A program made the translations under genes and the position numbers. From assembly GCA_021787615.1 (NCBI GenBank), contig JAJYLP010000035.1:1-33822 (forward strand): a DNA stretch of 33,822 nt, in the 5' to 3' direction. Origin of the DNA: Pseudomonadota bacterium (GTDB lineage: Bacteria > Pseudomonadota > Gammaproteobacteria > Steroidobacterales > Steroidobacteraceae). Of the stretch, positions 1-7,661 are shown one piece after another (within the stretch, counting starts at the first letter, position 1; each line of letters opens with the position of its first letter). The notes under the pieces are model-generated. The model was not told the origin of the DNA. It saw nothing but the letters and a program-made list of their open reading frames with translations, and searched no databases.

Positions 1-1109
1 TGGCGCAGGCTCTGTTCTCGAAGCCGGACGTGCTGCTGCTCGATGAACCGACCAACAATCTCGACATTCACTCGATCCGGTGGCTCGAGGGCGTGCTCAA
101 CGATTATGACGCCACCATGATCATCATTAGCCACGATCGGCGTTTCCTAAACCAAGTCTGCACGCACGTCGCGGACCTGGATTACCAGCAACTGAAAGTC
201 TATCCGGGCAATTACGACGACTTCATGCTGGCCTCGCTGCAGGCACGTCAACGCGTGGAAGCAGCGAATGCCAAAGCGCAGGAGCGCGTTTCGGATCTGC
301 AGGAATTCGTGCGCCGCTTCTCGGCGAACGCGTCGAAGGCGCGCCAGGCGACCTCGCGCCGCAGAGAGCTCGAGAAGATCAAATTCGAGGAGGTGCGCCC
401 TTCTTCGCGGCAGAACCCGTACATCCGCTTCGAACAGCGCAAGAAGCTGTACCACTCTGCGGTCTCCGTCGACGGTCTCTCATTCCGATATCCGGGGTCG
501 GAAGTCGATGTCTTGCGGAAAATCCGCTTCAACATCCGGGCCGGTGAGCGGATTGCCATCATCGGAGCCAACGGGGTGGGCAAGACGACCCTGGCGCGCT
601 GCCTGATCGGCGAACTGAAACCCACCGCGGGCCAAATCACCTGGGCAGAGAACGCCGAACCCGATTACATGCCGCAAGATCCGCAAGCAGATTTCGCCGA
701 GAAGGCCGACCTGCTCACGTGGATGTCGCAGTGGACGGGCAAGGCGGACGACGACCTGATCGTGCGCGCGACGCTCGGACGGTTGCTGTTTTCCGGCGAT
801 GAGGTCAAGAAGTCGGTCAAGGTGCTCTCGGGTGGCGAGAAGGGCCGCATGATCTACGGCAAGCTGATGCTGACCAAGCCGAACGTCCTGGTCATGGATG
901 AGCCCACGAACCACATGGACATGGAAACCATCGAGTCTCTGCAGACAGCGCTCGAGCTGTATCCCGGCACGCTGATCTTCGTCTCCCATGACCGGGAATT
1001 CGTCAGCGGTCTTGCCAAGCGAATCATCGAGCTGAAGCCGGACGGAACGATCGAGGACTTCAACGGCACCTTCGAGGAATACCTGGCCGCCCATCCCCTG
1101 GTCGCGTAG
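1..1109 (+). CDS. ybiT: ABC-F ATPase YbiT, 3' part (5' end outside window)
   Basis: C-terminal two thirds of a soluble ABC-F protein, a class of ribosome-associated ATPases without membrane domains. The reading frame is open from base 3, so the gene starts upstream of the window. Visible in order: Walker B of the first ATPase domain ([11 protein letters not shown]) with its H-loop (IISHDR), the charged inter-domain linker ([13 protein letters not shown]), then the second domain with Walker A (GANGVGKTT), signature LSGGEKGR, Walker B ([12 protein letters not shown]) and H-loop SHDREF. The linker and the [16 protein letters not shown] region follow the E. coli YbiT pattern closely, rather than EttA, Uup or YheS. 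No clear intrinsic terminator follows the stop. The family assignment is secure; the exact role of YbiT in translation is not settled by sequence. Confidence 0.93.
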   Translation, partial: AQALFSKPDVLLLDEPTNNLDIHSIRWLEGVLNDYDATMIIISHDRRFLNQVCTHVADLDYQQLKVYPGNYDDFMLASLQARQRVEAANAKAQERVSDLQEFVRRFSANASKARQATSRRRELEKIKFEEVRPSSRQNPYIRFEQRKKLYHSAVSVDGLSFRYPGSEVDVLRKIRFNIRAGERIAIIGANGVGKTTLARCLIGELKPTAGQITWAENAEPDYMPQDPQADFAEKADLLTWMSQWTGKADDDLIVRATLGRLLFSGDEVKKSVKVLSGGEKGRMIYGKLMLTKPNVLVMDEPTNHMDMETIESLQTALELYPGTLIFVSHDREFVSGLAKRIIELKPDGTIEDFNGTFEEYLAAHPLVA

Positions 1110-1731
1110 CGGCGAGCCCGCCGAATTGCTCCTTTGTGCAGCGTTCGGTTCCGCAGTGCGCCACACGCTGCGCCGATCATGACGTCATACCAGCGCGACG
1201 GCGCCGCGCGTGCCGGCTGTCTGGCTCACAGGCCGTCTCGAGGCTTGAGTCCGAACCGACATGCCGCCAAGACTGTGCGCAACGAGCAACCTCGCTGCGA
1301 AGAGTCGCCGCCTGGCATCGACCTGAGCGAGTCTCTCGCTTCGCGCTGCAGCGGGCCCCTCGGCAGGTATCGATCATGTGCGGATCCTCGTCCTAGCCGT
1401 CCGCGGCGGCTTCTCGCGCAGGTCGGAACGGACGTCCAATCGAGCGTTGTGTCAGGAGTATCACGAGCTTCCGGCGCTTGGCCAATGTGCGCGCAAACTG
1501 TCCTCACGCTCTGGCGGCTCAAAGCGCAGGCCGGCGGGCGCCTCATGACGACCGCTCCGTGGCGCTCCGGGGTGATCGCCGCGATTCAGCGGGGCTTGTC
1601 GAGGCTGAGCACATCAAGTCCGGCCCGCTCGGGAACGTGCCGGCCGTGTGACCCGGGCCGGTACCGTTGTATGGCAGGTGGCTGCCGTGCCGCGGTCCGG
1701 ACGCATGCTTGGTGTGGCCGTGCAGTTTCCC
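1110..1731. other. Gene-free stretch between ybiT and the asd leader
   Basis: About 620 bases without a convincing gene. Open frames here have no recognisable domain, are Arg/Ser/Pro-rich as expected from chance GC-rich frames, and overlap each other on both strands. A perfect 10-bp palindrome ATGACGTCAT lies at 1179-1188; nothing near it identifies a regulator. I see no tRNA, rRNA or terminator. Confidence 0.5.
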
Positions 1732-1760
1732 TTTACAGTCTGCAGTGCTTCCGGTAACGT
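1732..1760 (+). promoter_or_regulatory. Putative sigma-70 promoter for the asd leader transcript
   Basis: TTTACA at 1732-1737 (5 of 6 to the -35 consensus), a 17-nt spacer, and TAACGT at 1755-1760 as a weak -10. Transcription would begin near 1767, so the leader peptide ATG at 1770 would be leaderless or nearly so. This fits the lack of a Shine-Dalgarno sequence before it. Confidence 0.45.
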
Positions 1761-1769
1761 CGGTTCACC

Positions 1770-1841
1770 ATGTTCACGGAAAAGCGCACGACGACGCTCA
1801 AGAAACCCGGCAGCGGGGCTCTGGGGGAACGCGTGCGCTGA
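1770..1841 (+). CDS. Threonine-rich leader peptide (23 aa) of the asd attenuator
   Basis: A 23-codon frame beginning MFTEKRTTTLKK and ending in TGA at 1839-1841. Four of the first nine residues are Thr, with three consecutive ACG codons at 1788-1796. An in-frame TAA at 1755-1757 means no longer version is possible. There is no Shine-Dalgarno; the predicted transcription start lies within a few bases of the ATG. It sits directly upstream of mutually exclusive RNA stems and a U-tailed terminator, then asd, a gene of threonine/methionine/lysine synthesis. This matches the logic of thr-operon leader peptides, where ribosome stalling at Thr codons permits readthrough. Translation is inferred from architecture, not from homology. 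Confidence 0.65.
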   Translation: MFTEKRTTTLKKPGSGALGERVR

Positions 1842-1877
1842 AGGCGCCGGAACGTCCCGAGACACCAGAGGCCCCGC
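1783..1877 (+). promoter_or_regulatory. Attenuator: protector stem and antiterminator
   Basis: Two competing folds are visible. Protector: AGCGCACG (1783-1790, overlapping the Thr codons) pairs with CGTGCGCT (1832-1839, up to the leader stop codon), enclosing a small CCCG/CGGG hairpin at 1806-1817. Antiterminator: GCGGGGCTCTGG (1813-1824) pairs with CCAGAGGCCCCGC (1865-1877), about 12 bp with one bulge. The latter consumes the whole left arm of the terminator at 1870-1896. A ribosome stalled on the Thr codons would block the protector and favour the antiterminator; a ribosome reaching the stop would not. The base pairing is seen directly; the regulatory reading is inference. Confidence 0.65.
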
Positions 1878-1907
1878 CGGAGCAACCGTCGGGGCCTTCG
1901 TTTTTTT
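1870..1907 (+). terminator. Intrinsic terminator in the asd leader
   Basis: GGCCCCG (1870-1876) pairs with CGGGGCC (1890-1896), with an inner CGG/CCG stem around an AGCAA loop and one C/T mismatch. A TTCGTTTTTTT tail (1897-1907) follows. It lies 26 bases before the asd start codon, the usual place for an attenuator. Confidence 0.85.
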
Positions 1908-1932
1908 CCAGCCTGAGAATCGGAGCCTGTCC

Positions 1933-2958
1933 ATGCCATCTGGTCGTTCGGCCGGCGCCCTGCCGGTGGTCGCAATCGTCGGCGCCACTGGGGCCGTGGG
2001 CCTCGAGTTGATCCGCTGCCTCGAGCGGCGCAACTTCCCGCTGGCGCAGCTTCGTCTGCTGGCCTCGGCGCGCTCGGCGGGCAAGACACTGCCGTTCCGC
2101 GGCGCGGCGCTGCCCGTGGAGGAGCTCACCGAGGAGAGCTTCCGCGGCGTCGACATCGCGCTGTTTTCCGCCGGCAGCGGCATCTCCAAGCGCTTCGCGC
2201 CGCTTGCCGTCGCACAGGGTGCGGTGGTCGTCGACAATTCATCGGCCTTTCGGCGCGATCCGGCCGTGCCGCTCGTCGTGCCGGAGATCAATCCGCAGGC
2301 GCTGAAGACCCACCGCGGCCTCATCGCCAACCCTAATTGCTCGACGATCATCGCGATCACGCCGCTGTGGGCGGTGCACCGCCGCAATCCCATCAGGCGG
2401 ATGATCCTGGCGACCTATCAGGCGGCCTCCGGGGCGGGCGCGGCCGCCATGGAGGAGTTGCGCGAGTCGACCCGCGCCTACCTCGAGGACCAGCCGTACG
2501 AGCCGCGGGTGCTGCCGCACCCCTACGCCTTCAATCTGTTCAGCCACAACTCACCGATCGATGCGCAGAGCGGCTACAACGAGGAGGAACTGAAGGCTCT
2601 GCACGAGACCCGCAAGATCTACGGCGATGCATCGATTCGCGTCACCGCGACATGCGTGCGGGTGCCGGTGCTGCGGGCACACGGCATCGCCGCCACCGTC
2701 GAGTGCGAGCGCGAGATCACACCGGCCGAGGTGCGCGCTCTCATGGCGGATGCGCCGGGCGTGAGGCTCGTCGACGACCAGGAGCGCAATTACTTCCCCA
2801 TGCCGAAGGATGCCTCCGGCAACGATCCGATTCTCGTTGGACGCATCCGCGCGGACATCTCGGACCCGAGCGGCCGGTCGATCGCGTTGTTCATGGTTGG
2901 CGATCAGTTGCTGAAGGGCGCGGCGCTCAACGCCGTGCAGATCGCGGAGCTGCTCTGA
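1933..2958 (+). CDS. asd: Aspartate-semialdehyde dehydrogenase
   Basis: Catalyses NADPH-dependent reduction of L-aspartyl phosphate to aspartate semialdehyde, the branch point to Lys, Met, Thr and Ile; cytosolic. 341 aa, the usual family length. N-terminal nucleotide-binding loop GATGAVG near residues 17-23. The catalytic Cys is in NPNCST (Cys136), followed by the TYQAASGAG substrate-side motif and RVPVLRAHG with the expected His. The start at 1933 is chosen because GGAG at 1922-1925 is 7 nt upstream and the protein then begins just before the Rossmann fold. The frame stays open further upstream but crosses the attenuator. Regulation by a Thr-type attenuator is suggested by the leader. It converges on puuB. 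Confidence 0.95.
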   Translation: MPSGRSAGALPVVAIVGATGAVGLELIRCLERRNFPLAQLRLLASARSAGKTLPFRGAALPVEELTEESFRGVDIALFSAGSGISKRFAPLAVAQGAVVVDNSSAFRRDPAVPLVVPEINPQALKTHRGLIANPNCSTIIAITPLWAVHRRNPIRRMILATYQAASGAGAAAMEELRESTRAYLEDQPYEPRVLPHPYAFNLFSHNSPIDAQSGYNEEELKALHETRKIYGDASIRVTATCVRVPVLRAHGIAATVECEREITPAEVRALMADAPGVRLVDDQERNYFPMPKDASGNDPILVGRIRADISDPSGRSIALFMVGDQLLKGAALNAVQIAELL

Positions 2959-3016
2959 CATCGGCGGACACCGCGCAGCGCACCCCGGCCGGGGAGAGAC
3001 GGTGGGCGGGCGCGCG

Positions 3017-4285
3017 TCATAACAGGTCGCGCAGTCTGTAGTACAGCATCGCCAGGGCCAGCAGCGGGCGGCGGGCGAGTGCGCCGCCGGGAAAGCCGCG
3101 GTGTCGTATGCGCGCGAACACGTCGAAGCGCTCGGCCTGCCCGGCGAGCGCTTCGGCGACGAGTTTGCCCGCGATGCCCGCGAGCGCGATGCCGTGTCCG
3201 GAGAAGCCCTGGAGAAAGTAGACATCGGGTGCCAGACGGCCGAAGTGCGGAGCGCGGTTGGCCGTCAGATCGAGCAAACCGCTCCAGGTGTATTCAATGC
3301 GGGCCGTGGCGAGTTGTGGAAACACGCGCAGCATGCGCGCGCGGTTCGCGGAGCGCGCGGCGAAATGTCCGTTCCCCGCATAGCTGATTGCCCCGCCGAA
3401 CAGCAGACGGTGATCGGCAGTGCGGTGAAAGTAATCGAGTGCCCAGTTCATGTCGCTGACCGCGGCGTTGTTGGCAATCAGCGCGCGCGCGCGGTCCTCG
3501 CCGAGCGGCTCGGTCGCGATGAGGTGTGTGGCAACCGGGATGATCCGCTCGGCGAGCGCCGGCGCGAGCGGGCCAAGATAGGCGTTGCCGCAGAGCACGA
3601 TGTGGCGGGCGTGCACTTCGCCCTCTTGCGTGCGCACACAACCCGGAGTGATTGCGACGGCGCGCGTGCCCTCGAACACGCGAACGCCGGCGCGCTCGGC
3701 GGCGGCAGCGAGGCCACGCGTGTACGCGAGCGGGTGCAGGTGCCCGGCGTTTGCATCGAACATCGCGCTCACGTAGCGCGCACTGCAGATCGAGGCGCGT
3801 ACCTCATCGAGCGGCATGTAGCGGACCGAGTGGTAATCGTAGCGCCTGTGCAGCTCATCAATCTCGGCGCGAAGCTCGCGGTCATGGCGAGGCTTCAGGG
3901 CGGTGAGCATGTGGCCGTCCACCCAGTCGCACGCGATCCCGTGGCGCACGATCAGCGCGCGGGTGAGCCGCACCGCCTCGGCGGCCACCTCCCACACCGC
4001 CCGTGCGCGGGTCGCGCCGAGCAGCCGCTCGAGCGAGCGCTGCCCGCAGGCGACGCCGTGGATGACCTCACCGCCGCTGCGTCCCGATGCGCCCCAGCCG
4101 ATGCGGTGCTGCTCGATCAGAACCGTCGAATAGCCCCGTTCGGCGAGGTGTAGAGCGGCCGAACAGCCGGCAATTCCCCCGCCGAGCACGCAGACCTCGG
4201 CGCTGAGGGCGCCGGTGAGCGGCGCCCGCTCGAGATCCGGGCCGGCCGTGGCGGCGTAGTAGGAAGGGGTGTGCTCGTTGGACAT
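3017..4285 (-). CDS. puuB: Gamma-glutamylputrescine oxidase-like FAD oxidoreductase
   Basis: FAD-dependent amine oxidase of the DAO fold; in E. coli PuuB oxidises gamma-glutamylputrescine to the gamma-glutamyl aminoaldehyde, releasing H2O2. 422 aa against about 426 for E. coli. The N-terminus EHTPSYYAA resembles the E. coli protein. Then come the dinucleotide-binding GGGIAGCSAALHLAERG, the IGWGASGRSGG motif, a GHLHP segment midway and the C-terminal FLQGFSGHG that closes the FAD site. The start at 4285 matches the family N-terminus; GAGAG lies about 10 nt upstream and TATCAT (4306-4311) is a plausible -10. It is divergent from puuD-puuA, supporting one catabolic unit. The aldehyde dehydrogenase (PuuC) and transaminase (PuuE) steps are not in the window. 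Confidence 0.9.
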   Translation of the reverse strand: MSNEHTPSYYAATAGPDLERAPLTGALSAEVCVLGGGIAGCSAALHLAERGYSTVLIEQHRIGWGASGRSGGEVIHGVACGQRSLERLLGATRARAVWEVAAEAVRLTRALIVRHGIACDWVDGHMLTALKPRHDRELRAEIDELHRRYDYHSVRYMPLDEVRASICSARYVSAMFDANAGHLHPLAYTRGLAAAAERAGVRVFEGTRAVAITPGCVRTQEGEVHARHIVLCGNAYLGPLAPALAERIIPVATHLIATEPLGEDRARALIANNAAVSDMNWALDYFHRTADHRLLFGGAISYAGNGHFAARSANRARMLRVFPQLATARIEYTWSGLLDLTANRAPHFGRLAPDVYFLQGFSGHGIALAGIAGKLVAEALAGQAERFDVFARIRHRGFPGGALARRPLLALAMLYYRLRDLL

Positions 4286-4682
4286 GCTGTTGCGCTCTCG
4301 CGCGGATGATAGCGGCCGAGCGGGCCCGAGCGACTGTGCCGTCCGCTGCGCGAGCCTGCGACGCCCGGCTCTGTGGCTGAAAGCGGCTGTCCGCCGGCTC
4401 CTGATCGCCGTGCAGCTCTCGAGCGCCGGGCGGAGCTGGACATCGATACAGTCCCATTGAAACGACAACCGCCGCCGCGACGGGATTCGCGGCGCGCGGG
4501 CGGTTCTGCGGCGGGGCGGCGGGGGCAATGAGCGGGAAAAGCCGTGATGCGTCACAAGTTTGCCGCGAGGCCGCACGATCTTGCCGGAAGATCCGCCTGG
4601 CGAGGGCCGTGCGCGCGCCCACAGTATTGCGCAGTCCCGCAGGATCGGGGGTGGATGAATCTTTATATAATCAGCCCCCCCC
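4286..4682. promoter_or_regulatory. Divergent intergenic region between puuB and puuD
   Basis: About 400 bases holding promoters for both directions. Leftward: TATCAT at 4306-4311. Rightward: a perfect TATAAT at 4666-4671 in a locally AT-rich patch. No clear repeated operator resembling the PuuR site, and no credible gene, was found. Confidence 0.45.
4666..4671 (+). promoter_or_regulatory. -10 box (TATAAT) of puuD-puuA
   Basis: Exact -10 consensus in otherwise GC-rich DNA. A transcript would start about 4678-4680, only 3-5 nt before the puuD ATG at 4683. The intervening bases are a run of C with no Shine-Dalgarno, so the mRNA is probably leaderless. The -35 position (GATCGG) is poor, suggesting an activator or an extended recognition mode. 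Confidence 0.55.
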
Positions 4683-5438
4683 ATGGCATCGTCGCGCCCC
4701 CTCATTGGCCTGCCCGCTGACCGCCGCATGATCGGCGTGCAGGCGTTTCACGCGGCCGCGGAGAAGTACGCGCGCGCGCTGCTCGATGCCGCCGACGCGC
4801 TGCCTCTGGTCATTCCCGCGCTCGCCGAGGAATTGCGCTTCGAGGAGCTGCTCGAGCGGCTCGACGGGCTGCTGTTCACCGGCAGCCCCTCCAACGTCGA
4901 GCCGCATCATTACGCCGGCCCGCCAAGCGCGCCGGGCACGCTGCACGATCCGGCCCGCGACGCGACCACGCTGCCGCTGATCCGCAAAGCGGTCGAGCGC
5001 GGCGTGCCGGTGCTCGGCATCTGCCGCGGTTTCCAGGAGGTCAACGTCGCCTTCGGCGGCACACTCCATCAGCGCGTGCACGAAGTGCCGGGGTACCTGG
5101 ATCATCGCGATGATGAGAGCCAGCCGCTCGAGGTGCAGTACGGGCCGGCGCACGAGGTCACGCTCGAGCCGGACGGGATGCTGCGCGCGCTCGCCGGGTG
5201 CGAGCGCGTGCGCGTGAACTCCCTGCACTGGCAGGGCATCGATCGACTGGGCCGCGGGCTCATCATCGAGGCGCGCGCGCCCGACGGTCTGATTGAGGCT
5301 TTTCGCGTCGCACAGGCGAGGACGTTTGCGCTGGCCGTGCAGTGGCATCCTGAATGGAAGGTCACGGACAACCCCTTCTCGCGCGCGCTGTTCGCCGCCT
5401 TCGGTGCTGCGTGCCGTGAGCGGGCGCCTCATCGTTGA
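4683..5438 (+). CDS. puuD: Gamma-glutamyl-GABA hydrolase
   Basis: Class I glutamine-amidotransferase-like hydrolase that releases GABA and glutamate from gamma-glutamyl-GABA, the last step of the Puu route. 251 aa. The nucleophile is in LGICRGFQE (Cys114), and the His/Glu of the triad are in VQWHPEW (His222, Glu224). These positions equal those I recall for E. coli PuuD. TGSPSNVEPHHY is the typical oxyanion-side segment. The start at 4683 puts PLIGLPAD at the usual N-terminal place; it lacks a Shine-Dalgarno but has TATAAT just upstream. The stop overlaps a TTG in the puuA frame and the puuA ATG follows 11 nt later, so the two genes are one operon. Confidence 0.92.
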   Translation: MASSRPLIGLPADRRMIGVQAFHAAAEKYARALLDAADALPLVIPALAEELRFEELLERLDGLLFTGSPSNVEPHHYAGPPSAPGTLHDPARDATTLPLIRKAVERGVPVLGICRGFQEVNVAFGGTLHQRVHEVPGYLDHRDDESQPLEVQYGPAHEVTLEPDGMLRALAGCERVRVNSLHWQGIDRLGRGLIIEARAPDGLIEAFRVAQARTFALAVQWHPEWKVTDNPFSRALFAAFGAACRERAPHR

Positions 5439-5449
5439 AAGGCGGCAAC

Positions 5450-6790
5450 ATGGTCAGCGAAGTCAGTCAATTCTTCCGTGATCACGGCATCTCCGAAGTC
5501 GAGGCCATCATTCCCGACATGGCGGGTATCGCCCGCGGCAAGATCATGCCGGCGGCGAAATTCGCCGAAGACGGCGGCATGCGTCTGCCCGAGAGCGTGT
5601 TTCTGCAGACGGTCACCGGCGACTACCCGCCCGAGACCGGGCAGGCGATGAGCCCGGCCGAGATCGACATCATTCTCAAGGCCGATCCGAAGACGGTGCG
5701 GCGCGTGCCCTGGGCTGCCGAGCCGACCGCGCAGGTGATCCACGACTGCTTCTACGCCGACGGTCGGCGCGTGACCATGGCGCCGCGGCACGTGCTGCGC
5801 AACATCGTTGAGTTGTATGCCCAGCGCGGCTGGGAGCCGGTGGTGGCCCCCGAGCTCGAGTTCTATCTGGTCGAGCAGAACAAGGACGCCGATTATCCGC
5901 TGCGCCCGCCCGTGGGCCGCTCGGGCCGCGCCGAGCCGGGTCGCCAGTCCTACAGCATCGCCGCGGTGAACGAGTTCGATCCGCTGTTCGATGACATCTA
6001 CCAGTTCTGCGAGGATCAGGAGATCGAGATCGATACCCTGATCCACGAGGATGGGCCGGCGCAGATGGAGATCAATCTGATCCACGGCCATCCGATGGAT
6101 CTGGCCGATCAGGCGTTTCTCTTCAAGCGCACCGCGCGCGAGGCGGCGCTGCGGCACAAGATGTACGCCACCTTCATGGCCAAGCCCCACGCCAAGGAGC
6201 CCGGCAGCGCCATGCACATTCACCAGAGCATCATCGACACCCGCACGCGGCGCAACGTCTTCAGCAATCCCGACGGCAGCCCATCGGCGCTGTTTTTCGC
6301 GCACATTGGCGGACTGCAGAAGTATCTGCCGGCCGCCATGGCGCTGTTCTGCGCCAACGTCAACTCGTACCGGCGGCTGACGCGCTACCTCTCGGCGCCG
6401 ATCAATGCGCATTGGGGCTACGACAATCGCACCGCGGGTCTGCGCGTGCCGATGTCCGAGCCCGAGGACCGGCGCGTCGAGAACCGCATCTGCGGCGCCG
6501 ACGCCAACCCGTACATCGCGCTCGCCGCCTCGCTCGCCTGCGGCTACCTCGGCATGGTCGAGGGACTGCAGCCGTCCGAGCCGATCTCCGGCAGCGCGCA
6601 CGAGCTGCCGTTCGGCCTGCCGCGCTCCCTCGATGAGGCGCTGCGCGAGCTGCGCCGCAGCACCGCGCTGGTCAAGGTCCTCGGCGAGCCGTTCGTCTCG
6701 GCGTTCACCATCGTCAAGGAGGCCGAGTACGAGGTGTTCCTGCAGGTGATCAGCTCCTGGGAGCGCGAGCATCTGTTGCTGAACGTCTGA
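5450..6790 (+). CDS. puuA: Gamma-glutamylputrescine synthetase (glutamine synthetase family)
   Basis: ATP-dependent ligation of glutamate to putrescine (or a related amine), the entry step of the Puu pathway; cytosolic. 446 aa with the glutamine synthetase fold: N-terminal beta-grasp segment with MAGIARGKIMP, ligand-binding ELEFYLVEQ, metal/ATP residues in GPAQMEINL and GSAMHIHQS, the NSYRRLTRYLSAP region, and WGYDNRTAGLRVP near the C-terminus. No adenylylation-type Tyr loop of GlnA is apparent. The start at 5450 is chosen over a TTG at 5435 because it has AAAGG upstream and fits the family N-terminus. Substrate preference for putrescine is inferred from adjacent puuD and divergent puuB. Confidence 0.88.
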   Translation: MVSEVSQFFRDHGISEVEAIIPDMAGIARGKIMPAAKFAEDGGMRLPESVFLQTVTGDYPPETGQAMSPAEIDIILKADPKTVRRVPWAAEPTAQVIHDCFYADGRRVTMAPRHVLRNIVELYAQRGWEPVVAPELEFYLVEQNKDADYPLRPPVGRSGRAEPGRQSYSIAAVNEFDPLFDDIYQFCEDQEIEIDTLIHEDGPAQMEINLIHGHPMDLADQAFLFKRTAREAALRHKMYATFMAKPHAKEPGSAMHIHQSIIDTRTRRNVFSNPDGSPSALFFAHIGGLQKYLPAAMALFCANVNSYRRLTRYLSAPINAHWGYDNRTAGLRVPMSEPEDRRVENRICGADANPYIALAASLACGYLGMVEGLQPSEPISGSAHELPFGLPRSLDEALRELRRSTALVKVLGEPFVSAFTIVKEAEYEVFLQVISSWEREHLLLNV

Positions 6791-6877
6791 GGGCGCACGG
6801 GGTCGCTGCAAGCGCGCCCGCGAGGCGCGATGATGATAGAGTCGCCGGCGGCGCCCATCCCGGCATGACACGCGAGC

Positions 6878-7633
6878 ATGAGTATGACGGACAATGTGTT
6901 GGGCATCGATGTCGGCGGATCCTCGATCAAGGCGGGGGCGGTGGACGTCGCGACCGGAAAGCTGGTCGGCAAGCTGATTTCGGCACCGACGCCGCGCCCG
7001 GCGACGCCGGAGTCGATGATGCCGGTGATAGCGGCGCTCGCGGCGCGGCTGCCGCAGGCGACCGGCCGGATCGGGCTGGCGTTCCCCGCGGTGGTCAAGC
7101 ATGGCCGCGCGCGCACCGCCGCGAACGTCGATCACGCGTGGATCGGGGCCGACGGCGCGGCGCTGGTGCGCCGTACGCTGAACCGTCCGGCGCTGTTTCT
7201 GAACGATGCCGACGCGGCGGGCCTCGCGGAGATGCGCTTCGGGGCCGGGCAGGGCGAGAGCGGCACGGTGATCATGCTCACCTTCGGCACGGGCATCGGC
7301 ACGGCGCTGTTCACCGGCGGGCACCTATTCCCCAACACCGAGCTCGGCCACATGGAGCTCAACGGCATGGACGCGGAAAAATGGGCCTCGGCGCACGTGA
7401 AGACGGTGCAGGGCCTGGACTGGGAAGGCTGGATCGAGCGGGTCAACGTGTACCTGGAGCGCATGCATGCGATGTTCTGGCCGGACCTGTTCATCCTCGG
7501 CGGCGCGATCAGCGAGCGCTTCGTGGATTTCGCCCCCCTGCTGCGCTCCGAGGCGCGCATCCGCCCGGCGCAGTTCGCCGGGCAGGCCGGCGTGATCGGC
7601 GCGGCGGTGGCGGTGGCCGAGGCCGCCGCCTGA
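6878..7633 (+). CDS. ppgK: ROK-family kinase, polyphosphate glucokinase type
   Basis: 251-aa sugar kinase of the ROK superfamily. The phosphate-1 loop is GIDVGGSSIKAG at the N-terminus, NDADAAGLAEMRFG carries the catalytic Asp, and the phosphate-2 loop is LTFGTGIGTALF. Family members phosphorylate glucose using inorganic polyphosphate and/or ATP; the combination of NDADAAG and this length fits polyphosphate glucokinase. Zinc-finger residues of classical ROK repressors are absent, consistent with an enzyme. A second ATG lies two codons in and could equally be used. It is co-directional with puuA (87-bp gap) but no functional link to polyamines is evident. Confidence 0.82.
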   Translation: MSMTDNVLGIDVGGSSIKAGAVDVATGKLVGKLISAPTPRPATPESMMPVIAALAARLPQATGRIGLAFPAVVKHGRARTAANVDHAWIGADGAALVRRTLNRPALFLNDADAAGLAEMRFGAGQGESGTVIMLTFGTGIGTALFTGGHLFPNTELGHMELNGMDAEKWASAHVKTVQGLDWEGWIERVNVYLERMHAMFWPDLFILGGAISERFVDFAPLLRSEARIRPAQFAGQAGVIGAAVAVAEAAA

Positions 7634-7661
7634 TGCGCAACTCGAGCGCCGCCGCCGATCG

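Noticed and set aside
1134-1757. Frames in the ybiT-asd gap
   Set aside because: No domain, no Shine-Dalgarno, and overlapping frames on both strands of similar quality; composition unlike the real genes.
2983-2994. CCCCGGCCGGGG palindrome between asd and puuB
   Set aside because: A four-base-pair stem with a four-base loop and no U tract is not enough to call a terminator.
5429-7324. 631-codon minus-strand frame antisense to puuA and ppgK
   Set aside because: Same shadow effect; the opposite strand holds two clear enzymes.
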